Below are positions 1-14,470 of a stretch of 64,000 bases of DNA, piece after piece. The position numbers were made by a program, and so were the translations under genes. The stretch is from Desmodesmus armatus (taxonomy: Eukaryota > Chlorophyta > Chlorophyceae > Sphaeropleales > Scenedesmaceae): positions 82,281-146,280 of the forward strand of contig VIIQ02000634.1 of assembly GCA_007449985.2 (NCBI GenBank), in the 5' to 3' direction. The first letter of the stretch is position 1, and each line of letters starts with the position of its first letter. The notes under the pieces were generated by a model, which saw only the letters and a program-made list of their open reading frames with translations, was not told the DNA's origin and ran no database searches.

Positions 1-68
1 TGGAAGGTGGGTAAGGCCTAGGGGACCGCCACCAAGCACTTGCACAACACAACGCATCAAGAGGTCAA

Positions 69-176
69 GGTGTTGTGCAAGGACACCACCTGCCCAGCCA
101 GTTGTACCATTCCTTCCTACTGCAGTAGGAAGGAATGGTACAACTGGCTGGGCAGGTGGTGTCTTTGCACAGCACC
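69..176. repeat. Near-perfect 108-nt palindrome
   Basis: Two 54-nt arms meet at a CTGCAG centre (120-125) with no spacer. I see only two mismatches, both in the outer part of the arms. A transcript would fold into one long hairpin. It lies upstream of the first recognisable exon, so it is either intronic to that gene or upstream of it. It could be a snap-back transposon relic (MITE), a small-RNA precursor or a fold-back artefact. Confidence 0.85.
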
Positions 177-393
177 AGATGGCCAGGCAGTCAGGAAACG
201 GGTACATTAGTAAGTAGAGCCTACATGATTTGTGCTGGTATTGTTAGCAATGGCATTGCCATCGCTGACAATACCGTTGGCAACCAGGCAAAAGCATGCC
301 AACTGTGATTCTTGGGCCTTTGGTGCCTGCTGATGCATGCATGCCTGTTGCAGCTCGTGTCATGCAGGACCCACATATTGTCCTCAATTTCAG

Positions 394-2612
394 GCTGCAC
401 TGGCAGAGGACATCACCAACACAGCAATTGTGACCGTGAGCAGATGACATAGGCCTGCCAAATGTATGACACATGTACATGCATGCACCTGCTGTCGTGC
501 TGCACCCTGCTTTGGCCTTGTTGCATGGCGCAGGTGTGGTTTGCTGTGAGGCTGTTGGAGATGCTGGGCCAGCACAAGACAGCCAAGAGGCTCCACTATG
601 GTGAGCAATGCAACCCATGCCTTGCATGCAGCACATGGCATGCAGGATTGGCTGGCGATAGTCCATGGCCATTTGCAGTGCCCGCCTACAGGCTGAGTTT
701 GGCTAGGCCTGACTACGCCAGCCAATCCAGAAGGCAAAAGTGCAATATGCATCATTCCGTTGCGTCAAGCTGCTGCCAGCAAGTGGCTTGACGACAAAGG
801 GCATGCATGGTTGTGTGGCTGCAGGACACATGTGCTGGGCTATCCAGAACAACGCCAAGACAGACAGGAACATCTTCTTTGGCAGCAAGAACCTGAGGGC
901 TCTCGCTGACAACCTGGACCAGGAAGACATAGGTGTGTGTGTACAATCAGCCACACTGAGCAGCACTCATCGCACTCCCACATGGTCTGCCTGCTGTTGG
1001 CTGTCAGGGGTGCCCCTGATGCACCACACGCACACACAGTGTTGCTCATCTGCACATGGGTATGACACATGTTGCAGCTCCCACATAATGCGCATGTCCT
1101 CCGCCAGCAAGCCTGATCCAGACACGGCCGCTCCAATCCATCTACAAAGACACTGCATGCAGCGTGTTGACTACCAGTCAACCCCAAATCTTTTGCTACT
1201 TTCATCATTTTACCGCAGACTCTGGGCACTACACAGTGACCTGGACCATCAGGAATGGTGGCTGGCCCCGCTACGTCAGCACCAACCTGGCAGGCCTGTA
1301 CCGCCTTGTGTTTGGCATCACAGACCTGAAGGGCATGAAGTACAACGACTTCAAGTTCATCCCCAACAAGGCGCCAGAGGAGATCAGCACAGTGAACGGT
1401 GCTGCAGCAGCAGTGGCTGACGACACCCAGCCACTCAACAGGTACTGTGCATGCAGGAGCAGTCAAGCAGACTCTGTAGCAGCTACACACTGTGCTTGTA
1501 CGTAGGCATCAACCAGCCCTGCCAGCCAGTGTCCAAAGCTGCAGTATGAGCAGGAGGATTGCAAATGGTGTGGATTGGCGCAGTGGTGCCAGGGTGGATC
1601 CTTAGGGCACTGCCAGCGTGCCAGAAAGTGTCGCGTGCAAATTCTTGCCAATTGTCACCCACTGCATGTGTTATCCTTTGTTTGCTGCAGCAGCTCGCCT
1701 GATGCGGTCACCACGGTGGTGTCCCACCAGTCCAGTGAGGAGGGTGACATCGTTGAGAAGGGCCTGAGGAGCACCGCCAGCATGTTTGCCTCCATACCAG
1801 CATCAGGCGCATCCATGGAGGGACTGGCCGCATCACGCGGAGGTAAGGGCCACGGACCTTACAACAACAGCAAAGCCCCAGTGTGCATGTCAGGTTGAGA
1901 TGCTGGGAAACACTGCTGCAAAGCCCCAGTGTGCATGTGAGGGTGAGATGCTGGGAGACACTGCTGCCTACAGCATGCTAGCGACTGTATTGGCTGAAGG
2001 CCGGGTGAGAAGACACTGTGTGCTGACGCTCCATGTTGTACCGCGGCGCTGACTGTGCCTTGCAGGCAGCAGGGCATGCCATGACTTCGTGCCGATGGAG
2101 ACGCACACAGAGGGCAACAACGTCAGCATGCGCAACAGCGACAACGATCTGAAGCTGCTGACGTCGCAGTCTGAGAACGTGGGCGGGGTGAGGGCTATGA
2201 TCAGCAGCAAGCTGGGCTCCACACTGAGCTACTCCACTGGCTCCTCGGTAAGTTGTTTGGGCTGCTGCAGGGCAACAAACCGAAGGGGTTTTGTGCTGAC
2301 GTGTCTGCATGACCTGTTGCTGTGTCGTCCTGAAGCCTGCCAGCTGTGCAGTAAAGGAGAACCAAAGCAAAGCATGGTAGCTGTGAGGGTTGAACTGGCG
2401 TGCTGAGCGTGCTCACAGTCATCGACAGTGGAACTTGTCCAATGCCATTGATGTCATAGCCTATGACATAAGTCAGACTCAAAGGCATTGCCAGCCCTGC
2501 ATGCACGATAGGTTCATTGTGCTAGCTTCATGTGTGCTGCTGTGTGCAGAATGGTGACCTCAGCCAGACACGTGATGTTGGCGTGCGCCCAGGGGGCCAG
2601 AAGAACGACTGA
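394..2612 (+). CDS. Unrecognised multi-exon protein, C-terminal 278 residues (5' end not found)
   Basis: Seven exons join in phase with GT-AG borders: 394-435, 534-600, 825-932, 1219-1441, 1691-1842, 2066-2247 and 2550-2612 (TGA). The first mapped exon starts in phase 0 after an AG, so the gene begins further upstream, perhaps outside the window. The most conserved-looking stretch is exon 4, with an aromatic and basic run (TWTIRNGGWPRY, then LYRLVFGITDLKGMKYNDF). The tail is Ser/Thr/Asn-rich and polar and ends GGQKND. I see no signal peptide or clear membrane segment in this part. I do not recognise the family. Support is the consistent phase across seven exons and protein-like composition in exactly those segments. 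Confidence 0.6.
1872..1967. repeat. 48-bp tandem duplication inside an intron
   Basis: Two adjacent copies of a 48-nt unit (1872-1919 and 1920-1967) differ at a few bases. They lie in the intron between the fifth and sixth mapped exons of the first gene. Confidence 0.85.
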
Positions 2613-4193
2613 AGTGCCTCCTAACAGTGCGCAGCATGTCAGCACTGCTCAGGCATGGTGGCTCAGTATAAAGTGACGCCCGCCGCGACGGGGTTGATCC
2701 AACAGGTGCCTGACTGCTGCAGGCTGGAATGGGAGTTTTGTGAAAGTTTGGGCGGTGATTGTGGCTGAGGGTTCGGCTGGGCATGAGTGTATGAGATTAG
2801 GACAGAGCTGCGGTTATGTAGGGCTTTGGTGGTTGGCAAGTCAAGTTGGCCGTATGGGCTAAGGATGGGTTGTGGTTGGTGGTCGGTGGAGGGGTTGGAG
2901 AGTCCTGCGGAGTGATATGCTGTGTATGATAAGCTCGCGGGAGTTGTGTTGCAAGTGGTCTTGTGATCAATCCATGTTTGCCTGACCATCGATTTCTAAA
3001 TGTGGCGTGTGCGGCTGCATATGACACATCCTCACTGCTCCATTGGTCAGCCCCCTTGTGGTGACTTGTGGTGGCTGTCATGCTCATTTCACCCACCCCT
3101 CTTTTTATCCACGCCCATGGTCTGCCTGGCTGAACACATGACCACCACCCTGAACCCACAGAAACCTTGCATGGGCTTTGTCTGTTGGCTGGGCAGCACT
3201 CCAGCAGTGTCTGCCTGGCCGCAGCTTGACTGTGACAGTTGATCATTGCCTGGCAAGGCCTGTATATAAGGTGGGACCGCAGTGGCGGGATTGGTGATAC
3301 GTGTCATGTGATGGCTGTTGGATGGATTGGAGAATGCATGCAACCCTTGCGCAGTACAACAGGTGGAGGGGGGGGGGCATGTTTTGTGGCTGCATGCCAC
3401 GGCACCTTATTGTGCGCGCTGGCAGGTTGTGTGGGCGTTCAGTTGTGGACAACAATGGATGTAGCTGCTGTGTTGCAGGGACGGTGTCTGTCCCTGTGTG
3501 CCATAGTTGTTGGCAAGGTTGATTAGTGCCCAGCTGCCTCCGGCAAGGCTGGGTTAATCATAGAGAAATCACGGAGACATGTACACGACATGCAACACCA
3601 ACACAAATTGGACTTGCTGCTGGCATGGGCTAGCCAGTTCCCCTGTGGCTAGCCAGTTGGTAAAGCAGTGACACGCCACCATAGTGGAGCTTGTGCAACA
3701 CTGCCAAAGCAACCAGCTCCTCCTCCATACACCCCAGGTCAGGCGCAGCCATCAGGCGAGCTGTCACAGCAGGCACCACAGGCTGCAGTATTCGTCTGCA
3801 CCACCGTGCCCGGCAGTGATCAGCATTACTGATGGCAGCTGTACTTTGACACAGTACAATGCAGCTGCTGAGGGGTGGGTGTCACTATCAGCCTGACATT
3901 AAATTTGTGATATCCCCCGGCTTGCTTAGTGTGTTACCATGATCAGCTGCCCTGCAGCAGCAGGGCCTGATTGATCCAACCAGAGCAGACAAGGCAGGGC
4001 GCGCAAGCACTCCAACATGCTGCATGTGCGGCGCCAACTGCCTGCTGCAAAAGGCCCCTGCTGCAAATCACAGCTGGCGCATGGCAGCTGCTGCAACTGC
4101 TGCTGCAGCTGGTGCGGCAGGGGGCTCAGTGCTGCTGCTGCTGCAGCTGCAGTCGGTACCCGTGCCGTCCGTATCAACTGCTGCTGCTGCTGC
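2613..4193. other. Intergenic region, convergent gene ends
   Basis: This lies between the 3' end of the first gene (+) and the 3' end of RPS11 (-), so both 3' UTRs should be here. It holds a G tract at about 3367-3377 and dense CTG/CAG words from about 4085. Short open frames are present in all six frames, but none has splice borders or recognisable protein sequence. I see no gene. Confidence 0.6.
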
Positions 4194-7926
<3,733 letters not shown>

Positions 7927-9884
7927 CTTGTCTGTTTTGCCGCAGACGCGGAGTAAGCTGGCGAACACGGCAGGCAAAAGAGGGCCTGCTGACAGCCGGA
8001 CGCGCCCTTGCTAGGCAATGCGTTGAGCCCCAGTGCACTGAACCCCGGGGACGGGCTCTTAGTTCAGTATGACAGCTATCAGCTTTCAAAGAAACCGTTT
8101 TGTTGAATTGGCGCTTCTGACCCCATGCGGTGTCACGAGGAGAGAGCGCACACACTTGATCAGAGGTCAACCACATTCATGACTGCATGTTGGCTGAGAG
8201 GGACTGATAGGGCAGGTATGAGCTGCTGATCAACCTACACGTCAGCATGACTGCACCCATGCGAGCTTCCGCTCCTGTCAGCCTTCCAGTTCACAATTTA
8301 GCTGGGCTACTGTCACCAAGAGGGATTGCCCGACCAGGGTGACTGGTGTTGCTTTCCTCTTGGATGTGCAGTGACTACCAGAATCCATCACATTCGCGCT
8401 GCACACCCCTTGGCACGTTCCTGAATTGGGCCAGCCTGGCAGGTGCATCCAAACTCATATTTAGCATGAGCAGCACTGCACGCAGCCAACCAACCCATCA
8501 CCGAGGCAGCCACCGAACCATATCAGCAAGTTACAAATGACTGTCATCTATCTGCAAAGGCGATGCTGCCAACACTGCTCCCCCCCCTCCCCCCCCCCCC
8601 CCCCCCGCCCCCCAAGTGTGACACACTGCTGTCTGCAGCCCCAGTGCTCTCACCCCTCGACTGTATGTGTGTTGGGCTCCCAGAGCCCAGGGAGCTCCTG
8701 CCTGTTCAAATATTCCTTGTGTACAACGGCTGCACAGCAGCTACTCAACACAAGCTGCAGGGCGCAGGGACCATCATTGGACCAGGCTCCCACACCTGCC
8801 CTGCAACCAGCCACCCACAGCCCGATCAACCATCCAGCAAGCAGCACTGCAACGCCTGCTCAAAATTGCTGCCGTCAGTCAACGAACTGACGTGCAACTA
8901 CTGACTACATACAAGCAGGGGCGCAACGCAGCGGGCAGCAGCACACAGCAAGGCAGCATCTCCATGCGGGGCCTAACAAAATGCCAATGCAACACAAAGG
9001 ACCTGCGACACATGCAATGAGGCAACACCCGCACACAGAGAGCCATCACGACGCAAACAAAGGAGTGTTGGCAGCAGTGCGCCCAATCACGCTGCCGGCG
9101 CTGGCCCTTTTGAGTCATACGAGAAGCATGTCCTCTCCAATACTGACCAGAATCAACAAGCTGGGCAGGGCTGCCGTACCCATAGGCTGGCTGGCTAGCT
9201 GGCCGGCCCAGCAGCTGTCCCAGCCCTTCAAGGACACCCCGCACTAGCAGCAGGTGCAGCACCCAATCATATGCAAGGGGTGGGAGCTGCCCTTGCCACG
9301 TACAGATCACAAACCTGCAACTCTGTCAGCATGCACGGGTCATGCACATAGCACATGAAAAGAAAAGGAACCGCAGAGAGGCCGCAGCACAGCAAACCCT
9401 GTGCCCAACAACAACGCTGCGTACAAGCCTCACAGGGAGAGAGACCGCAGCAGCCTCCCTCCCTTTGGCTGTGGCTGCACCAAAGGCAGCCCAGCCCAGC
9501 ACCAGAACCACCAGACACACCTCACCACAACACGCAGTCATCACCAGCCATGACAAGCTGTGTACTTCTTCTGGAGGGGCGCTGCTGTTCTACTGTGCTC
9601 GCCCCGCCGCTGGCCTGGCCGACACACTGCAAGGCACTTGGGTCACGTCAAACTCCTCGGCTGACTCACCAACCGACGCATGCGTGCTGCAGAGGTGTGC
9701 ATGTCGATCTCACACCAAACAAACCACCACCTACGACACATGTACCATGGTCAAGGACACCACTTGCAGAGCGGTTGCTAAGGCTGGCCACCTAGCCACC
9801 CAGCAAAGAGGACACCAGCTCACAACCAGGACGCCACCAGGCTCAACCGTTGGCATTCCTGCCATCGCCACTGCTAGTGCTGCT
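7927..9884. other. Intergenic region: RPS11 upstream and accA 3' side
   Basis: Both flanking genes are on the minus strand, so this holds the RPS11 promoter and the accA 3' UTR. A long C tract, broken by one T and one G, lies at about 8581-8614. A TGTAA word, the usual poly(A) signal in chlorophycean algae, reads on the minus strand near 8532-8536, about 1.35 kb past the accA stop; I cannot say whether it is used. No exon with convincing borders was found. Confidence 0.5.
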
Positions 9885-12800
9885 TCACACTGCTGCTTCC
9901 TGCTTTGCAGGTACTGCTGCTGACACGCTGCTTCTGCTGCTGCCAGATGCTGCTGCTGCTGCTGCTGCCTGCTTGCGCCTGCGGGCCTCCACCATGGTGA
10001 CAGCCATCTCCATGATGCCGGTCCTGCAGGCAAAACGCAACAGCAGCAGCAGGGGGTGTGAGACACATGCCAGGAATATGAAGAAAAAAAAACAATTTAT
10101 TCTTGACCAATGTCACTGCAAGAAGAGGCGACACTGTTGGCGAATGCATCGAACTGAGTAATGGCGTGTGTGGGATGCATGCAGCAGAATGATATCTTGT
10201 GCGTGATTCTGACCCGTTGTTGTGCTCTCCAGCCCCTGCCAACCGACACGTCACCTTCATCCCAGCGGGGCCCCCCTCCCCCCACCCACTGTCAGCACTC
10301 CTGCAGAGAACACACCCTTATCCCCCCTCATCAACCCCTGCTTCACCCAGGCCCCCTTGTCACCTGCCCAGGCCGGGGGGCTGCACTGGCTTGTTGGTCC
10401 ACAGGCCCTTGCCCTCCATGGCCTTGTCCCAGGCCTCATCCGCGTCCACGGTGGCCTCAATGTGGGACGCCTCAGCCTCAGACACAGCCCAGGTGCCAGC
10501 GGGCGTCTGCACGCCGGACGCAGAGCCGCGCGACTGGCGCGTGTTGCGCCAGTCGGCGCCGCGCACCACCCACTCCTCAAACTGACCCAGCTTGCGGAAC
10601 TTGGCATACCTGCAGAGTGAAGCATGGCGGCGAGGCACTGTGGGCACGTGTATTTCACAAGGATGCTGTGTACATGCTGCTGCAGGGTCGTCCTGACCCA
10701 GCCTGTATTGATACTAGCACCATGCAACGGGATATGCGAAGGCTCAATGACCCCGCCTTGCCCCTCAAGATCCACTTCACAATCACCCGTCAAAGCCTAG
10801 CCGAGCCACTCCCCAATCAGTCACCAAGCAAGAGGGAGGCCTGTTGCGGGGGAGCAGCAGCCCTGTCGATCAAGCAGGCTTACCTGTCCAGCTGGATCTC
10901 CCGCTCGCTCATCTTCTCATAGTGGTCAAAGGTGTCCATGATGGCAGACTTGATGGCGGGGAAGGCAGCAACAGGGTCACTGCAGCAGCAACAGGACGGC
11001 GCGGCACAGCCAAGCAAAGTTGCTTTTTGAGTCCCCGAAGGAGCTTGCCAAACCTCTAGGACACCAGCTGTGATCACATAGGCAACCTTGCGTCATGGTC
11101 AGCCGACCGTGACTGTAGCGCAGGGATGAGGTGTAGTGTGCGACCACTGGTCACACAAGACGTCTATGATGCTCTGACGCTGACATGCACGTCCAGGTGT
11201 GGCCGGACGTGTGCAGGGCCTTCCTCCATCCAACCTTGCTGCCCTTTTACCTGTGAGCTCCTCCCAGTGGCTCAGGGATGATCTCATCCATGACCTCCAG
11301 CTTTATGAGCTCAGGGGCAGTGATGCGCAGAGCCTCAGTGGCCTGGCAGACAGGTATGGGGAGCAGCAGCAGCACAACAGGTCAGCACACGGCAATAGGT
11401 CAGCATGACACAGTTTAGAGAGCTCAGCGGGTGGTGGTGCACGGGCCGTTGGTGGCACGCAGACAGCACACACCGGAACAACATGACGCATCACAAGGCA
11501 GTATGGCTAGTCCCTGGTGCTTCTTCCATAGCTGACGTCATGAAATTATGGACGAACGCCAGTGTCATGGACTATGCGCCCTGCAGCTGCTAGTCTGCCC
11601 ACCACTTGCGACTGATAGACCTACCCAGCTGGCATGCCTGGCCCAAGACCATCCCACCGTACCGCATCCTACGCCAGCCCACCCCAACAGCTGCACATGG
11701 TGCCACCCACCAAACACTGTGCCTACCGCACCCCGCCCCATCCAACGCTACCCCACCCTGCCCCACCCCCTCCACTCCCGGTGAGCCAAGCCACCCCACT
11801 TGCTGCACCCCACACACACCCTCCACCCCCCCCACACACACAGCTCCACCAACTGCACCCACCTGTGCGCTGGCTGCACGGCTCTTCCACAGGATGGCTG
11901 CACACGCCTCTGGTGAGGCGACATAGTAGACAGAGTTCTCCATGATGAGGTTCTTGTTGGCACAGCCAATGGCCAGCGCACCACCGGAGCCGCCCTCACC
12001 AATGACCACGCTGATCACTGGAACCCGCAGGCCAAACATCTCACGAAGGTTGTATGCAATGGCCTCACCCTGTTCACATGCAGGGAGACACGCGCACGCA
12101 AAATCATGGTTTCGCCCTCAAGCATCTCAAGGTTGGTGTGGATGAAGGTGTACAGTGCATGCAGCAGCTAGTTGGTTGTGGGCCGTGACAAGAACTCAGC
12201 TTCCGCCCTGATTGAGCTGTTGCCCACATCATGGAACAAACAAACCATTGGCAGGCAGCTTTGCCGTGCCATTCACACCATGCCACGCCAGAAGCAGAAC
12301 AAAGACACATGATGAATGCCCACAGCCCGTTCAGTGCTGCATGCCGCTCAAGGCTGCACTGACTGTGCTAGTGCACTCCCGCGAGCCTGCGCCTGGCTGC
12401 CCACAGCCCCGCTATTCTGTGTTGCGCACCTGCCCCAGCTCCTCTGCTGTCCTGCCTGCATATGCTCCTGGTGTGTCCACAAAGGTCACGATGGGCAGGC
12501 CAAACTTGTTGGCGTGGCGCATGAAGCGCATGGCCTTGCGGTAGCCGTTGGGCTGGGGCATGCCGAAGTTGCGGCGGATGTTCTCCTGCGGAACAGATGC
12601 ATTGCAAGACCCAACCAACAGCAGCAGCACAACCTTGAAACAACTGCTGCAACTTGTAAATCATCACCTATTGAAGCTGCTGTTCACATGGATGTTGGAA
12701 CATCAGCGCATGGGGTTGTCTGCTGGCGTCAGCATCTTCTGCAGCTGACAATGCAGTACATATTGCAAGCTGTTTGCCACAACATGCCGCCCCTACCTTG

Positions 12801-14107
12801 GTGTTCCTGCCCTTCTGGTGTCCAATGAACATGAAAGACTTGCCGTCCATGCTGCCAATGCCGCAAACAATGGCTGGGTCATCCAGACCAGCACGGTCGC
12901 CATGCAGCTCCACAAACTTGTCTGCAGGGGGATACGAACAGGCAAAACATGTCGTGCAGGTCGGCATTGTGCCAGCATTGTATGCTTCTCGCTGCCCAAA
13001 CCCCGGGGCTGGCACAGCATGGCGCAAGGAAACCACGAGCTCCACCCAATGTCTCCAGCTTGCCGCATGGCATCTCCCCAACGCCCTCTTCAGGCCCTGC
13101 GAGCTGGCCAGACAGCCTAGCTGCTGCTGCCAGTGCACACGCAACCACTGAGCTGGCCTGGCAGCGCTGACATACGTGCGTCCCAGCTGCGATGCTGCAG
13201 CTGCCTTGCCTCCCTGTGCAATAGTTGTGGCGGTTATGCTGCCGCAAGGCATGCTGTGCTTTGCCGCATCCTGTACTGTGACTACACCATGCTGCGCTGC
13301 GCTGTGCTGACCTGTGATGTTGAGGATGATGTCCAGGCAGGTGGGCCTGTTGGGGTGGCGGGCCACCTGCAGGCGCTGCGTGGGGGTCAGCCGGCTGTAG
13401 GTTTCCTTGCGCAGCTGCAGGAAACAGCAAACACAGCAGTGATTGTGCTGGTGAACGTTCCGAGTTCAGCAAGTCTGATGTATCACACAGCATGCTCGTT
13501 GCACATCAGGCGGGACTGCAAGGGCCACCCTGGGCTGGTGGTTGCTTTGGCTGGGGAATGGGTCACCCAGCAGGTGCAGCTGCCTGTACTGCAGTGCAAT
13601 CGTGTTTGCAAACTGACATCACTTCGGGTTGCAGGCTCAGCATGGGCATGATTGGGCCAGTGACAGAGCCTTCCGCCAGCATGCCCGGCAGCAGTACCTG
13701 CTGTGCCCTCGTCTCCAGCTCAGCAATCTGGGTGCTGACGTCGACGCCATTCTCCTCTGCAACCTTGCGGACCTGTGGGTCATACACAGGGCACGCTTGA
13801 AACGCCTGCAGCAGCCAACGCTTGCAGGATTGCAGCAAGCGATACTGCATATAACGCCCACCTCCTTGATACGCTTATCCAGCTCCAGCAGCGGCTTCTC
13901 AAAGTCTAGAGTTGTAATGTTCTGAGCCCTGTCCGTGGCTGGCCCGAAGCGGGACAAAATGGTCTCCAGCCACTCTCTGCCCACGACACGAGCCTCCTGT
14001 GCGGCACCCTTTGCCGAAAAGACCGATTGCACCCGAACGTTACGGCTGCTGGTGCATGGTGTGGGGCATCTGGTGCCTGCACGCTGCCCAAGGCCGCTGG
14101 CAAGCAT
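9885..14107 (-). CDS. accA: Acetyl-CoA carboxylase, carboxyltransferase alpha subunit (plastid)
   Basis: Alpha subunit of the heteromeric plastid acetyl-CoA carboxylase, which transfers the carboxyl group from carboxybiotin to acetyl-CoA for fatty-acid synthesis. Ten exons join in phase: 13862-14107, 13698-13772, 13312-13414, 12797-12921, 12430-12585, 11863-12069, 11251-11342, 10884-10979, 10364-10609 and 9885-10023 (TGA), 494 residues. Signatures: [35 protein letters not shown], the GHQKGR loop, [28 protein letters not shown], and the oxyanion-hole run [17 protein letters not shown]. The first 30 or so residues are Ser/Arg/Ala-rich, fitting a transit peptide. A C-terminal extension (exons 9-10) goes beyond the bacterial core; its last exon reads [18 protein letters not shown], then a polyalanine run from GCA repeats. 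If exon 10 were not used, an in-frame TGA at 10360-10362 would end the protein. It faces SF3B2 across 363 bp. Confidence 0.96.
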
Positions 14108-14470
14108 GATTGTCTTGTAAGCAAGTCTCAATCCTGATGATCAGAACGGCGAGGCTGCTCAAAAATCACAACTTCCGAGCTGACTTCACAGGCAATTGCT
14201 GATTGCCAATGCAGTCGGAGTGCACCATTCAGGGTTGAGGTTCAGTGAAACTTGAGAAAGGAACGGTGAAGCGAAGCGTTCCGCAACCCAATGTACTTGT
14301 AAAACAGAACAGACGTTGAAGGCCGCAACAGTAAGGCCGGTTTGCAGAGACAGATAACAAGGGCAGATCACTCAGGACTTGTCTTGTCAAGCAACGGCCC
14401 TGCTTTTTGTAACACACTTTACATCTTCACAAGCAAGCAGGGTTGTCACATCAGGGGCTGGGGCGCCCGC
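14108..14470. promoter_or_regulatory. Divergent promoter region between accA and SF3B2
   Basis: These 363 bp separate the accA start (-) from the SF3B2 start (+), so promoters and 5' UTRs of both must lie here or overlap the first exons. I see no clear TATA box. Confidence 0.6.

Noticed and set aside
10257..10793. Minus-strand open frame of 178 codons over accA exon 9
   Set aside because: Wrong frame; the alpha-CT frame is supported by ten in-phase exons.
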